NCBI GenBank assembly: GCA_030828305.1
Contig: JAURCU010000016.1
Span: 1-34,546, forward strand
DNA from: Luteolibacter sp.
GTDB lineage: Bacteria > Verrucomicrobiota > Verrucomicrobiia > Verrucomicrobiales > Akkermansiaceae
Direction: 5' to 3'
DNA length: 34,546 nt
Shown here: positions 15,474-24,224 of the stretch, piece after piece
Position numbering within the stretch: position 1 is the stretch's first letter
How the letters are laid out: each line of letters begins with the position of its first letter
Translations under genes and position numbers: made by a program
Notes under the pieces: generated by a model
The model's database searches: none
Told to the model about the DNA's origin: nothing
The model's input: the letters and a program-made list of their open reading frames with translations, nothing else

Positions 15474-16373
15474 CTAATCTTTGAGTGTCTCCTCCAACCA
15501 CTTGAGCATCTTCTTGCGGTGTTCACCTTGGTTGCGCAACAAGCTGTCACCGTGCAGGCCACCATCGACCCTAAACATTGTCTTGGGTTTTGCAGCGGCA
15601 CGATAGAGTTTGAGTCCTTGTGAGAAGGGGACCACCGGATCCTTTTTGCCGTGAATGATAAGCAGCGGTAGCGGACTGATCTTGGCGACCTCATGCACGG
15701 GTGATAGTTCGTCGCTGACGAGATCTGCTGCCAATCGACCGCCGATGATGAGAGCCATTTCCCGGTAAGAGGCAAAGGAAGCATCGGTGATGACCGCACG
15801 CAGGTTGTTGGTCTTGCCTTGGGCAATTGCCGATACGGATTTGGCACCTCCCAAGCTATGGCCATAGGAGATGATTCTTGGGTCACGCCCCGCAGGTTGG
15901 TTGCCGGCGTATTCGAGAGCGGCACGCGCGTCCTCCACAATACCTTTTCGGGTAGTGCTGCCATGGGACCTGCCGTAACCGCGGTAGTCATAGATCAACA
16001 CGTCGTAACCAGCCTGGGCCAACCACATCACAAAACCCAGATGGTGACCCATCGAGCCGGCATTGCCGTGCGAAAACACCACTGTGCCTGAAGCCGGCTT
16101 GTTCTTGCTGTCAATCCACCAGCCGTGGAGACGGGTGCCGTCCTTGGAGGTCAGTTCCACTTGCCTGTAGCGGTAACCCCAGGTGGCAGGCGTGGCCGGC
16201 TCGTCGTGAGTGGGAAGGTAGAACAGCTTGTTGCCCATAGGGCGGCCGGGCAGAGTCGGAGCTTTGTCGTCCTCCTGACCGTTGATAGGCGGATAAAGCG
16301 TATCGTCGGCCACAGCCATCGCGCAAAACATGCAACCCGCGACAAACAGTGCGGATGTCTTGCGGGTCTTCAT
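15474..16373 (-). CDS. Exported alpha/beta hydrolase
   Basis: This 299-residue serine hydrolase has the alpha/beta fold. The oxyanion-hole motif is FSHGNAG near residues 100-106, the nucleophile elbow is GHSLGG with S173, the acid is D245 in HGKKDPVVP, and the histidine is H274 in GGLHGD. The layout is like BEM46/YfhR-type hydrolases, whose substrates are mostly unknown. The N-terminus is an export signal: cleavage after AVA before DD is plausible, and VAGC could instead act as a lipobox, though the hydrophobic stretch before it is short. I chose the ATG at 16373 (MKTRKTSALF) at the signal peptide; an ATG at 16391 is also in frame. It lies 39 bases after accD on the same strand. A 25-base piece covering the catalytic-acid segment recurs at 10964-10988. 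Confidence 0.85.
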   Translation of the reverse strand: MKTRKTSALFVAGCMFCAMAVADDTLYPPINGQEDDKAPTLPGRPMGNKLFYLPTHDEPATPATWGYRYRQVELTSKDGTRLHGWWIDSKNKPASGTVVFSHGNAGSMGHHLGFVMWLAQAGYDVLIYDYRGYGRSHGSTTRKGIVEDARAALEYAGNQPAGRDPRIISYGHSLGGAKSVSAIAQGKTNNLRAVITDASFASYREMALIIGGRLAADLVSDELSPVHEVAKISPLPLLIIHGKKDPVVPFSQGLKLYRAAAKPKTMFRVDGGLHGDSLLRNQGEHRKKMLKWLEETLKD

Positions 16374-16412
16374 GGGTGGATTGTCCACCATCTCAGATGG
16401 AGGCCGATGGTG

Positions 16413-17243
16413 TCAGTGCGGCATCATGTAGCCGAGCAGCGTCGCCAGCTTGTCGCGCATCTTGGAGCGGGTGACAATGGAGTCGATGAGGCCATGCTCA
16501 AGCATGAACTCGGCGGTCTGAAAACCGGGAGGCAGGTTCTGGTGGGTGGTCTCCTTGACCACGCGCGGACCGGCGAAGCCGATCATGCATTTGGGTTCGG
16601 CCAGATTGATGTCACCTATGGTGGCAAAAGAGGCGGTGACGCCGCCGGTGGTCGGATGGGTCATGACCGAGATGTAAGGCAGCTTAGCCTCGGATAATCT
16701 GGCGAGAGCACCACAGGTCTTGGCCATTTGCATGAGGGAGAGCATGCCTTCCTGCATACGTGCACCCGAGGAGGCGGAAACAATGATCATGCCGCGTTTT
16801 TCGGCAATGGCGGTTTCAATGGCACGGGTGATTTTCTCACCGACTACCGAGCCCATGGAGCCGGCGAAAAACTTGAAGTCCATCACGGCGATCATGGCTT
16901 TCTCACCCCCAATGCTAAGCTTGCCAGTGACGACCGCGTCATTGAGTTCGGTTTTCTTGACCAGGCTCTCGATTTTCTCGGGGTAGCCATCGAAGCCGAG
17001 TGGATTGGCAGATATAAGGTCCGGGTCGGTTTCTTTGAAGGAGCCCTCATCTGCGAGCAGTGCAATGCGCTCGCGTGAGCCCATCAGGAAGTGGTGGCCG
17101 CAGTGGTGACAGACCTGATGATGCTGGGCGAGTTCCAGGTTGTGGATCATGGCATCGCAGCTGGGGCATTTGCTCCACAGGCCTTCGGGCATGTCATCGC
17201 GCTTCTTGAGGCTCTCTAGGCTGGGTTTGCTGAAAATTCCCAT
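16413..17243 (-). CDS. accD: Acetyl-CoA carboxylase carboxyltransferase subunit beta
   Basis: This 276-residue AccD transfers the carboxyl group from carboxybiotin to acetyl-CoA, together with AccA, in the first step of fatty-acid synthesis. The N-terminal zinc ribbon has four cysteines at about positions 26, 29, 45 and 48 (CPSC and CHHC). The carboxyltransferase fold follows, with MDFKFFAGSMGSVVGEKITR, then SASSGARMQEGMLSLMQMAK, THPTTGGVTASFA and GFAGPRVV. The length is normal. The start is the ATG at 17243, with no Shine-Dalgarno sequence in front (CATTGACACC). It is followed 39 bases later by an exported hydrolase. The accA gene is not in the window. Confidence 0.96.
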   Translation of the reverse strand: MGIFSKPSLESLKKRDDMPEGLWSKCPSCDAMIHNLELAQHHQVCHHCGHHFLMGSRERIALLADEGSFKETDPDLISANPLGFDGYPEKIESLVKKTELNDAVVTGKLSIGGEKAMIAVMDFKFFAGSMGSVVGEKITRAIETAIAEKRGMIIVSASSGARMQEGMLSLMQMAKTCGALARLSEAKLPYISVMTHPTTGGVTASFATIGDINLAEPKCMIGFAGPRVVKETTHQNLPPGFQTAEFMLEHGLIDSIVTRSKMRDKLATLLGYMMPH

Positions 17244-17716
17244 GGTGTCAATGTAGTGAATGCAGAGAGGATGCCAAACTGGCGATACCGATGGTCTGCG
17301 TGAGATGCAAGGTAGGGTTGGATCACGGTCGAGACAATCACCTTTTCACGACTCTCAAGGGGCTTCATTGGTTTGCTTGGGACGAAATGACGCAGGCAAA
17401 AGCATGCCAAGGAAGTAGGGCTCGGACCTAAAGCGCCCAGATTTCATTTAATTTGCCTTAAGTAGTTGCTCCCAATCGATTCCAGATCAGTCCTTTGCTC
17501 TCCATCTCCCGTTGCGTATCGATCCGATTCTCTCTGGTCCTTGGCTGCCTGTCGCCGGTGGCTTCACTTGCGTTGGCTTTTGCCCATAGCCCATCAGTGT
17601 GGTGGCCTTGATCCGGTGACAGACGAGGCCGAGCAGTGGCCCGGTCTTGGGGAGGATGTCGAAAATTTGATGGTTTACGTCTCGCCCTGAGTTGCTGGGA
17701 GTGTTTGAATTTTTTC
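17244..17716. other. 473-base stretch without a confident gene
   Basis: This gap separates divergent accD and the CDGSH gene and should hold promoters for both. I see no tRNA, no riboswitch I can name and no terminator. A minus-strand frame of 86 codons (17718 to 17458) starts at an ATG whose CATG is shared with the CDGSH start on the other strand. Its product would be very rich in Arg, Gln and Thr, with many rare-type arginine codons (CGG, AGG, AGA, CGA) unlike the neighbouring genes, so it is probably not coding. No clear -35/-10 pair was identified. Confidence 0.5.
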
Positions 17717-17956
17717 ATGACTGAAAAGCCCATCATCTGCGATACCAAGCCCTTGGCTCTCGAGGTCGAAGCCGGCACCCATTTCTGGTGCGCCTGTGGG
17801 CGTTCATCCACGCCTCCTTTCTGCGATGGCTCCCACAAGGGAACCGGAATCGCGCCGGTGAAACACGAGGTGGAAGAAAAGGGCACCATCTACTGGTGCC
17901 AGTGCAAGCACAGCCAGAATGGCGCGCTTTGCGACGGCAGCCACAAGTCGCTTTGA
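17717..17956 (+). CDS. Small double-CDGSH iron-sulfur protein
   Basis: This 79-residue protein is built almost wholly from two CDGSH (mitoNEET-like) iron-sulfur motifs. The first is CACGRSSTPPFCDGSH, with ligands C25, C27, C36 and H40. The second is CQCKHSQNGALCDGSH, with ligands C61, C63, C72 and H76. Each would bind a 2Fe-2S cluster through three cysteines and one histidine. The second motif has alanine where the family usually has proline. Bacterial tandem-CDGSH proteins are thought to act in redox or iron-sulfur handling, but the exact role is not settled. The open frame extends upstream to 17636; the ATG at 17717 gives the compact domain. It ends 30 bases before asnS on the same strand. 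Confidence 0.88.
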   Translation: MTEKPIICDTKPLALEVEAGTHFWCACGRSSTPPFCDGSHKGTGIAPVKHEVEEKGTIYWCQCKHSQNGALCDGSHKSL

Positions 17957-17986
17957 CAGGCCCGCAAGGTGGCACTACCAAAGGCC

Positions 17987-19348
17987 ATGCGCACGCTGAT
18001 CAAGCACGTTCTGCATCGCGAAGAACCGACAGAAGAAATCCACGTGGCCGGTTGGGTACGCACCCGTCGCGACTCCAAGACTTTTTCTTTTATCGAACTC
18101 AACGACGGTTCATGTCTGGTGAACCTGCAGGTGGTTGCCGATTCCGGGATGCCTGGAAGCGATGATCTGCATCACATGAGCACCGGATCTTCGATCGAGG
18201 TAAAGGGTCGTTTGGTGGAATCCCCGGCCAAGGGACAGAAATGGGAAATGCAGGCCACCGAGATCAAGCTGCTTGGCGCAGCCCCCGATGATTTTCCGCT
18301 GCAGAAGAAGGGCCACACCCCTGAGTTTCTACGCAGTATTTCGCATCTGCGCCCGCGCGCCAACCTCTATGGGGCTGTGTTTCGGGTGCGCAGCCGCATG
18401 GCCTATGCCATCCACCGTTTCTTTCAGGAGCGCGACTTCTTCTACGTGCACACGCCCATCATCACCGCAAGCGATTGCGAGGGAGCCGGCGAGATGTTCC
18501 GGGTGACGACCCTTCCCGACCACGACGCTGCCAATGACGCTGAGGACTTCTTTGGCAAACGCGCATTCCTTACCGTGTCAGGTCAACTGGAAGGCGAGGC
18601 CTTTGCCTGCGCGCTCTCCAACATCTACACTTTCGGCCCCACTTTCCGAGCCGAGAACTCCCATACGTCACGCCACGCCTCCGAGTTCTGGATGGTGGAG
18701 CCCGAGATGGCCTTCTGTGACCTTGAGGGTGACATGGATGTGGCCGAGGCCATGGTGAAATTCCTGGTCACCGAGATGCTTGAGCATCAGGAAGGCGACT
18801 TGGATATCTTTGCCCGCTTCGTTGACAAGGGCCTGAAGGAGAGACTCGAATTCGTGAAGGATCGCCCTTTCGAGCGCATCAGCTACACCGATGCGGTGGA
18901 CTTGCTGATCAAGAGTGGCGTGAAATTCGAATATCCCGTCCAATACGGCCACAACCTCCAGTCCGAGCACGAACGTTGGCTCACCGAGGAGCACTTCAAG
19001 TGTCCGGTGACCGTTTTCAATTACCCCAAGGAGATCAAACCCTTCTACATGCGCCTCAACGAGGACGACAAGACGGTGACGGCCATGGATGTGTTGGTGC
19101 CCGGTATCGGAGAAATCATTGGAGGCAGCCAGCGCGAGGAGCGCCTCGACGTGTTGCTCGAAAACTTCGAGCGCCACGGCATCGATCCCGGGCACTACGA
19201 TTGGTATGCCGACTTGCGCAAGTTCGGCACCGTGCCGCATGCCGGCTTCGGGCTGGGCTTCGAGCGCCTGTTGATGTTTGTCACCGGCATGCACAACATT
19301 CGCGACGTCATTGCCTTTGCGCGCACTCCTGGGCACTGTGAATTCTAG
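17987..19348 (+). CDS. asnS: Asparagine--tRNA ligase
   Basis: This 453-residue class IIb aminoacyl-tRNA synthetase charges tRNA-Asn. The N-terminal OB fold binds the anticodon (HVAGWVRTRRDSKTFSFIEL, residues 19-38). The catalytic domain has motif 2 (TFRAENSHTSRHASEFWMVE, about residues 219-238) and motif 3 (GFGLGFERLLMF, about residues 420-431). The sequence AENSHTSRHASEFWMVEPE is typical of AsnRS rather than AspRS, and there is no GAD insertion domain. I chose the ATG at 17987, preceded by AAAGG; a GTG at 17969 would add six residues. It follows the CDGSH gene by 30 bases and ends before a strong hairpin at 19441. Confidence 0.95.
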   Translation: MRTLIKHVLHREEPTEEIHVAGWVRTRRDSKTFSFIELNDGSCLVNLQVVADSGMPGSDDLHHMSTGSSIEVKGRLVESPAKGQKWEMQATEIKLLGAAPDDFPLQKKGHTPEFLRSISHLRPRANLYGAVFRVRSRMAYAIHRFFQERDFFYVHTPIITASDCEGAGEMFRVTTLPDHDAANDAEDFFGKRAFLTVSGQLEGEAFACALSNIYTFGPTFRAENSHTSRHASEFWMVEPEMAFCDLEGDMDVAEAMVKFLVTEMLEHQEGDLDIFARFVDKGLKERLEFVKDRPFERISYTDAVDLLIKSGVKFEYPVQYGHNLQSEHERWLTEEHFKCPVTVFNYPKEIKPFYMRLNEDDKTVTAMDVLVPGIGEIIGGSQREERLDVLLENFERHGIDPGHYDWYADLRKFGTVPHAGFGLGFERLLMFVTGMHNIRDVIAFARTPGHCEF

Positions 19349-19440
19349 AATGTTAGCGCTGCCACGATCATTCATGAATCGGAAGGCAGCGGTGGCAGAG
19401 ACTGCTCAACTGGCAAAGGCCTCACGCTTGAGCAAAATGA

Positions 19441-19466
19441 AACCCGAACCCCTAGGGGTTCGGGTT
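19441..19466. terminator. Palindromic terminator shared by convergent genes
   Basis: The 26 bases are a perfect palindrome: AACCCGAACCC and GGGTTCGGGTT around a CTAG centre, giving an 11-bp stem. It lies between asnS (plus) and the beta-propeller gene (minus). Read on the minus strand it is followed by TCATTTTGC, so it best fits an intrinsic terminator for the propeller gene; for asnS it lacks a T-run but may still act. Confidence 0.75.
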
Positions 19467-19547
19467 GCCTTGAGTGGACTACAGGACCGAACCAAGAATG
19501 GGGTGAACGCTACCCTTGTGGAGGGTGCACGCCCACGCATGCTGATG

Positions 19548-20561
19548 TCATTTTCTCTGCTTAAGCTTGGTGATGCGGCCGTCAATGTTCCAATCCTGGA
19601 CGTAAAGATCGCCGTTGGGAGCGAAGCCGAGGCCGTGGGGAGCGGTGAAGATCCCGGGAACCTGGTCGGAGTTGGGAACCTTGAAGTTGGCGCGCTTTTT
19701 GGGATCGGGTTGATCGCCAAGGAAGGCCACAGGGATGCCGTTTTTGTCGAGGATCACACAGCGGCCGGCCAGTTCAGCCACACCCAGATGCTCACCGTGC
19801 CAGCTGAAGGAGCAGGGGCGGCGCAGGTGGCTGGCGTGGGTTCCGATGAACTTGCCGTCCAGATCCATGTGGACCAGGCGGCGGTTTTCGCGGTCGGCCA
19901 CCAGTAGGCGGGGCTCTTCAAAGCGGGTGTCGATGGTCAGGCCGTGACAGGTGGCGAACTTGCCATCTTCCTTGCCGCGTCCACCGAAGGTGAGCAGGTG
20001 TTTGCCCTCGGCGTCGAACTTATGGATGAGGTTGGAGCCATAGCCCATGGCGGCGAAGATGGAGCCATCGGGCGCAACGGTCACGGCAGTGATGCCTTTC
20101 CATCCTTTTTCAATTTCTGCGGTCTTATCGTTGGGAATGGTGAGTAGCAGTTTGCCATCGGTGTCGATCTTGGCCACCCGGTTGTGCTCTTTGCTGTTTT
20201 GGGCGCCATAAATCACGGTCTTGCCATCCTCCTCACGCATGTCCATGGCGTGGAAGCCCCGGGTTTCGGGAGAAATGGACTTGAGGTATTTGCCTTCTTC
20301 GTTCCAAACGATGATGGATTCTTCCGAGTTCGTGCAGAAGTAGACGGTGCCATTCTTTTCCACCAGAACAGTGCCGTGGGTGGGGCCGAGGGATTTGCCT
20401 TCGGGGAGCGCACCCCAGCCGGGAACGACTTCGTAGGTCCATTGGCCGTTGCCGGTGAAGACGGCGTGTGTGGGAGATTCTCCGGGTTTGGTATCGTGGT
20501 CTGGGTGGGCCAGGACAGCAGAGGAGCAAAGTGCGGTAAGGGCGAGAAGCTTGCGGGTCAT
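19548..20561 (-). CDS. Exported NHL-type six-bladed beta-propeller protein
   Basis: This 337-residue protein starts with a signal peptide (MTRKLLALTALCSSAVLAHP). A chain of NHL/SMP-30-like blades follows: LVEKNGTVYFCTNSEESIIV, VAKIDTDGKLLLTIPND, AVTVAPDGSIFAAMGYGSN, LIHKFDAEGKHLLTFGGRG, RLLVADRENRRLVHMDLDGK and LGFAPNGDLYVQDWN. The alternation of D/N-G turns with hydrophobic strands is typical of these propellers. No catalytic residue set could be fixed, so a binding or lactonase-like role is open. The ATG at 20561 sits at the signal peptide; the frame is open to 20639. A histidine-rich start of the mature protein (HPDHD) might bind metal. It is divergent from eboF, with 261 bases between them. 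Confidence 0.82.
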   Translation of the reverse strand: MTRKLLALTALCSSAVLAHPDHDTKPGESPTHAVFTGNGQWTYEVVPGWGALPEGKSLGPTHGTVLVEKNGTVYFCTNSEESIIVWNEEGKYLKSISPETRGFHAMDMREEDGKTVIYGAQNSKEHNRVAKIDTDGKLLLTIPNDKTAEIEKGWKGITAVTVAPDGSIFAAMGYGSNLIHKFDAEGKHLLTFGGRGKEDGKFATCHGLTIDTRFEEPRLLVADRENRRLVHMDLDGKFIGTHASHLRRPCSFSWHGEHLGVAELAGRCVILDKNGIPVAFLGDQPDPKKRANFKVPNSDQVPGIFTAPHGLGFAPNGDLYVQDWNIDGRITKLKQRK

Positions 20562-20822
20562 GATGGCCGATATACGGGGCGAAATCGGCCAAGCTGTCAA
20601 GGTTGGGGCTGCCATGCCCTGATGAGAGCAGTTTCCCAAAATTATTCAGCCAAAACACCAGGGCTTGATTTTGGATGTTGCGCTGCACGTGGGCCAGAGG
20701 ATACCCGGCACGGCCTTCTGCCCATGCTTCTGAGAAACACTACAAGCTCTCTGGAGGGTTGATTTCAGAGGGAATCTGCCCAAGCTCGGCACTTATGATT
20801 CCATCGGGAGTCATCCAAGCTC

Positions 20823-22169
20823 ATGCGTGTCGCAGTTCTCAATGTAGTCGGTCTCTCCAAATCCTTGATTGGAGAGCACACATCTCGTCTGTTAGATTTT
20901 TCGCAAAAACACGGCTGCCAGTCCTATCAGCCGGCCTTTCCGGCGGTCACTTGCACGGCTCAATCCTCCATTCTTACCGGTAAGGACGTCGACCAGCACG
21001 GGATCGTCGCCAATGGCTGGTACGACCGCGAATGCGCCGAGGTCCGTTTCTGGAAGCAAAGCAATCACCTGGTGCAGGGCGAGAAGTTGTGGGAGAAGCT
21101 TCGCAAGGAAGTGGCTGACTTTACCTGCGCCAAGCTCTTTTGGTGGTATAATATGCATTCCACCGCGGATTATTCGATCACCCCGCGCCCGCTCTATCCG
21201 GCAGATGGTCGCAAGGTCTTCGATATCCACACCCAGCCCATGGCCATGCGAGACGAGCTCAAGCGCGACTTGGGTGCATTTCCCTTTCCTTCCTTTTGGG
21301 GGCCTGCTGCGGGTATCCCCTGTTCACGCTGGATTGCCAACTCCGCTAAATGGGTTGAGCGCAAACACGCTCCCACCTTGTCTCTCATTTACCTGCCGCA
21401 TCTCGACTACGTGTTGCAGAAGGATGGACCGGACAGCGAACAGGTGCCGCATGCCTTGGGCGAGATTGATGCCGTGGTTGGCGACCTCATCGACTATTAC
21501 GAAGGGCGTGGCGTGAAGGTGGTTATCCTCTCGGAGTATGGTATTTCGCGCGTGAGCAGCCCAATCCATCTCAATCGCCTCTTTCGTCAGAAGGGCTGGC
21601 TTTCGATCAAGGATGAGCTCGGGCGTGAGACGCTCGATGTCGGTGGCTGCCGGGCATTTGCCGTGGCCGATCATCAAGTCGCGCACGTTTACGTCAATGA
21701 CGACTCCATCCGTGACGAAGTCAAAGCCCTGCTAGATCAAACCGATGGCGTGGATGAAGTCCGCAGCATGAATGGTCTTGGCAGGGCAGGGGACTTCGTT
21801 GCCGTCTCCGGCCCCGATGCCTGGTTCACCTACTACTACTGGCTGGAAGATGCATTGGCACCCGACTTTGCCCGCTGCGTGGACATTCACCGCAAGCCCG
21901 GCTACGATCCCTGCGAGCTCTTTCTCGATCCCGGACTGTCCCTGCCCAAATGGCAGATCGCCAAATTCCTACTCAAGAAGAAGCTCGGCATGCGTGCCTT
22001 ACTAGAAGTCATACCGCTCGATGCCAGTCTGGTGAAAGGGTCGCACGGCCGAGACCGGGTTCCCGAAAACGAACAGCCGGTATGGCTTGGCACGGATGAT
22101 GTGGTTGAGACGGCCACGGATGTTCACAATGCCATTCTACGATGCTTTCGCTCCAATCCAGCTTCATGA
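20823..22169 (+). CDS. eboF: EboF-type alkaline-phosphatase-superfamily phosphodiesterase
   Basis: This 448-residue protein has the layout of EboF, the nucleotide pyrophosphatase/phosphodiesterase-like member of the ebo gene set found in cyanobacteria, algae and many bacteria. Conserved pieces are LNVVGLSKSLIGEHTSRLL, FPAVTCTAQSSILTGKDV (with the probable nucleophile T43), HGIVANGWYDRE, FTCAKLFWWYNM, ITPRPLYPADGRKVFDIHT, LIYLPHLDYVLQKDGPDS, VVILSEYGIS and FAVADHQVAHVYV. There is no signal peptide, so it is probably cytoplasmic. The ebo products have been linked to export of metabolite precursors in scytonemin producers, but the reaction of EboF is unknown to me. The start is the ATG at 20823. 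Its stop overlaps the start of the next gene, a sulfatase, as ATGA. The 261 bases upstream hold no clear gene. Confidence 0.85.
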   Translation: MRVAVLNVVGLSKSLIGEHTSRLLDFSQKHGCQSYQPAFPAVTCTAQSSILTGKDVDQHGIVANGWYDRECAEVRFWKQSNHLVQGEKLWEKLRKEVADFTCAKLFWWYNMHSTADYSITPRPLYPADGRKVFDIHTQPMAMRDELKRDLGAFPFPSFWGPAAGIPCSRWIANSAKWVERKHAPTLSLIYLPHLDYVLQKDGPDSEQVPHALGEIDAVVGDLIDYYEGRGVKVVILSEYGISRVSSPIHLNRLFRQKGWLSIKDELGRETLDVGGCRAFAVADHQVAHVYVNDDSIRDEVKALLDQTDGVDEVRSMNGLGRAGDFVAVSGPDAWFTYYYWLEDALAPDFARCVDIHRKPGYDPCELFLDPGLSLPKWQIAKFLLKKKLGMRALLEVIPLDASLVKGSHGRDRVPENEQPVWLGTDDVVETATDVHNAILRCFRSNPAS

Positions 22170-23725
22170 AATTGCTCATTCACATCACCGCATGCCTGGC
22201 CATTGCTGGTGGTCCGGCCATCGGCCAGGAGGTGAATCAAAAGCAAGCCTTGCCCAATATATTGCTGATCCTTGCTGATGATCTCGGATACGGTGACGTC
22301 AGTTGCTACAACAAGAAAGCCAAGGTCAACACGCCACGAATGGACCAGTTGGCCGCCGAGGGCATGCGCTTCACCGATGCCCACAGTCCGGCCACTGTGT
22401 GCACGCCCACACGCTACAGTGTGATGACCGGCCGGATGGCCTTTCGCACGGGAAAGTTTGGCGTTTTCACCGGTGTGGGCGGCCCCTGCATGATTGAGAA
22501 GGAGCGCCTGACTCTTCCCGAGTTGCTAAAGGGTCAGGGCTATCATACAGCCATGTTTGGAAAATGGCACATTGGTCTCAGTTTTTTCGACAAGGATGGC
22601 AAGCGCATCCGGGAAGGTGGTGTCGAGGGGGTCAGGCGCATCGACTACAGTCGCGCCATTCCTGATGCACCCATCCACCACGGCTTCGACGAGTTCTTTG
22701 GCACCGCCTGTTGCCCGACCACCGATTGGCTCTATGCATTCATTGATGGTGACAGAATTCCGGTTCCACCGACCAAATTGGTCGAGCGCGACGCCTATCC
22801 CAACAACGTCTACACACGCGATTTCCGTCAGGGGCTCATCGCGGCGGACTTCGATATTGCGGAAATCGACAACCAGTTTCTTGAGAAGAGCCTCGACTAC
22901 CTTGATCGCCATGCCCAGCGCGATGACGGCAAACCTTTCTTCCTCTTGCACTCGACCCAGGCGGTCCACCTGCCCTCGATTCCTGCGGCCGAATACCGTG
23001 GCAAGTCCCGGGCGGGTCCGCACGGCGACTTTATCCTGCAGATGGACGGCATTGTCGGCAAGCTGATGGCCAAACTCGACGAGCACGATCTAGCCAGTAA
23101 CACCCTTTTGATCCTCACCAGCGATAACGGACCTGAGGTGCCGACCGTGGTCAACATGCGCAATGACTACGAACACGATGGAGCGCGTCCCTGGCGCGGT
23201 ATGAAGCGCGACCAATGGGAAGGCGGGCACCGGGTGCCGCTGCTGATGCGCTGGCCCGAGGGCATCATGGCCGGCAGTGTCTCCAAGCAGACCGTCAGCC
23301 TCACGGACATCATGGCCACCTGTGCTGCTCTCACCGAAGCCAAACTTCCCAACGATGCGGCGCAAGATAGTTACAATATCCTGCCCGTGCTCAAGGGGAT
23401 TGAGCGCAATGAGCCTATTCGTCCTTATACCCTGCAGCAAACCTGGTCGAAGCACTTCTCGATCCGGGTGGGCCAGTGGAAGTATCTCGATCATCAGGGC
23501 TCTGGCGGCAACAACTACCGGCGCAAGAGCCAGTTTCTGGAGGGGCTCGAGAAATACATCATCGAGGACACCGCACCCGATGCCGCCGGCCAGCTCTACA
23601 ACCTGGCAGAGGATCCGGGTGAGACCACCAATCTCTACTTCAAGCACCCGGAGAAGGTGAAGGAGATGAAGGCCTTGCTGGATCAATCCCTTGCCTCGGG
23701 GCGCAGTGCGCCGCTGCGGCAGTGA
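22166..23725 (+). CDS. Exported sulfatase (arylsulfatase family, formylglycine type)
   Basis: This 519-residue type I sulfatase has a signal peptide at residues 1-20 (MKLLIHITACLAIAGGPAIG). The metal-binding aspartates D38 and D39 lie in ILADDLGYGDVS. The formylglycine motif C-T-P-T-R has C79 as the residue to be converted, followed by YSVMTGR. Further sites include GKWHIG, LHSTQAVHLPS and ILTSDNGPE. The CTPTR form fits C-x-P-S/T-x-R-type sulfatases that need an anaerobic or FGE-type maturase encoded elsewhere. Such enzymes remove sulfate esters from sulfated polysaccharides outside the cell. I chose the ATG at 22166 because it overlaps the eboF stop (ATGA) and opens into the signal peptide. 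It converges on ispF with a gap of only 9 bases. The substrate is unknown. Confidence 0.92.
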   Translation: MKLLIHITACLAIAGGPAIGQEVNQKQALPNILLILADDLGYGDVSCYNKKAKVNTPRMDQLAAEGMRFTDAHSPATVCTPTRYSVMTGRMAFRTGKFGVFTGVGGPCMIEKERLTLPELLKGQGYHTAMFGKWHIGLSFFDKDGKRIREGGVEGVRRIDYSRAIPDAPIHHGFDEFFGTACCPTTDWLYAFIDGDRIPVPPTKLVERDAYPNNVYTRDFRQGLIAADFDIAEIDNQFLEKSLDYLDRHAQRDDGKPFFLLHSTQAVHLPSIPAAEYRGKSRAGPHGDFILQMDGIVGKLMAKLDEHDLASNTLLILTSDNGPEVPTVVNMRNDYEHDGARPWRGMKRDQWEGGHRVPLLMRWPEGIMAGSVSKQTVSLTDIMATCAALTEAKLPNDAAQDSYNILPVLKGIERNEPIRPYTLQQTWSKHFSIRVGQWKYLDHQGSGGNNYRRKSQFLEGLEKYIIEDTAPDAAGQLYNLAEDPGETTNLYFKHPEKVKEMKALLDQSLASGRSAPLRQ

Positions 23726-23734
23726 CCGGGCCCG

Positions 23735-24205
23735 TCACACTTCCTCCACCTGGGCAACGGCCATTGCTGCGATGCCCTCCTCGCGGCCGACAAACCCCAT
23801 GGTTTCATTGGTGGTGGCCTTGATGCCCACACGCTTGGGTAGCAGGCCGAGAGTGTTGGCGATGTGGCCTTGCATGGCCTGTCGGTGTGGCAGGATCTTG
23901 GGAGCTTCAGCGATGAGAGTGGAGTCCACGTTGATGATCTGAAACCCGTGCTCACGAGCGAGCTCGCGGCACTTCTCGAGAATCTTGAGCGAGGAGATGC
24001 CCTCACAGGACGGATCGGTCGGTGGGAAATAATGACCGATGTCGGGCAGGCCCATGGCACCAAGCAGGGCATCGGCGATGGCATGGCAGAGCACATCCGC
24101 ATCGGAGTGGCCATCAAGGCCGTGTGTGTGAGGGATGGTGACACCACCCAGGATCAGAGGTCGCCCTTGTGCGAAGCGATGAACGTCGTAGCCGATGCCG
24201 GTCAT
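23735..24205 (-). CDS. ispF: 2-C-methyl-D-erythritol 2,4-cyclodiphosphate synthase
   Basis: This 156-residue IspF forms the cyclic diphosphate in the non-mevalonate isoprenoid pathway, releasing CMP. The metal ligands are D7 and H9 in GIGYDVHRF and H41 in VLCHAIADALLGA. The substrate loops include GLDGHSDADV and the HYFPPTDPSCEG segment, and the C-terminal strand has VGIKATTNETMGFVGREEGI. The length is standard, and there is no IspD fusion. The start is the ATG at 24205; the longer frame to 24379 runs into the upstream gene. It is the last gene of the minus-strand run eboD-coaB-IMPase-ispF, 19 bases after the IMPase gene. Confidence 0.96.
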   Translation of the reverse strand: MTGIGYDVHRFAQGRPLILGGVTIPHTHGLDGHSDADVLCHAIADALLGAMGLPDIGHYFPPTDPSCEGISSLKILEKCRELAREHGFQIINVDSTLIAEAPKILPHRQAMQGHIANTLGLLPKRVGIKATTNETMGFVGREEGIAAMAVAQVEEV

Positions 24206-24224
24206 GATTGAAGTGGTTTGGAGT

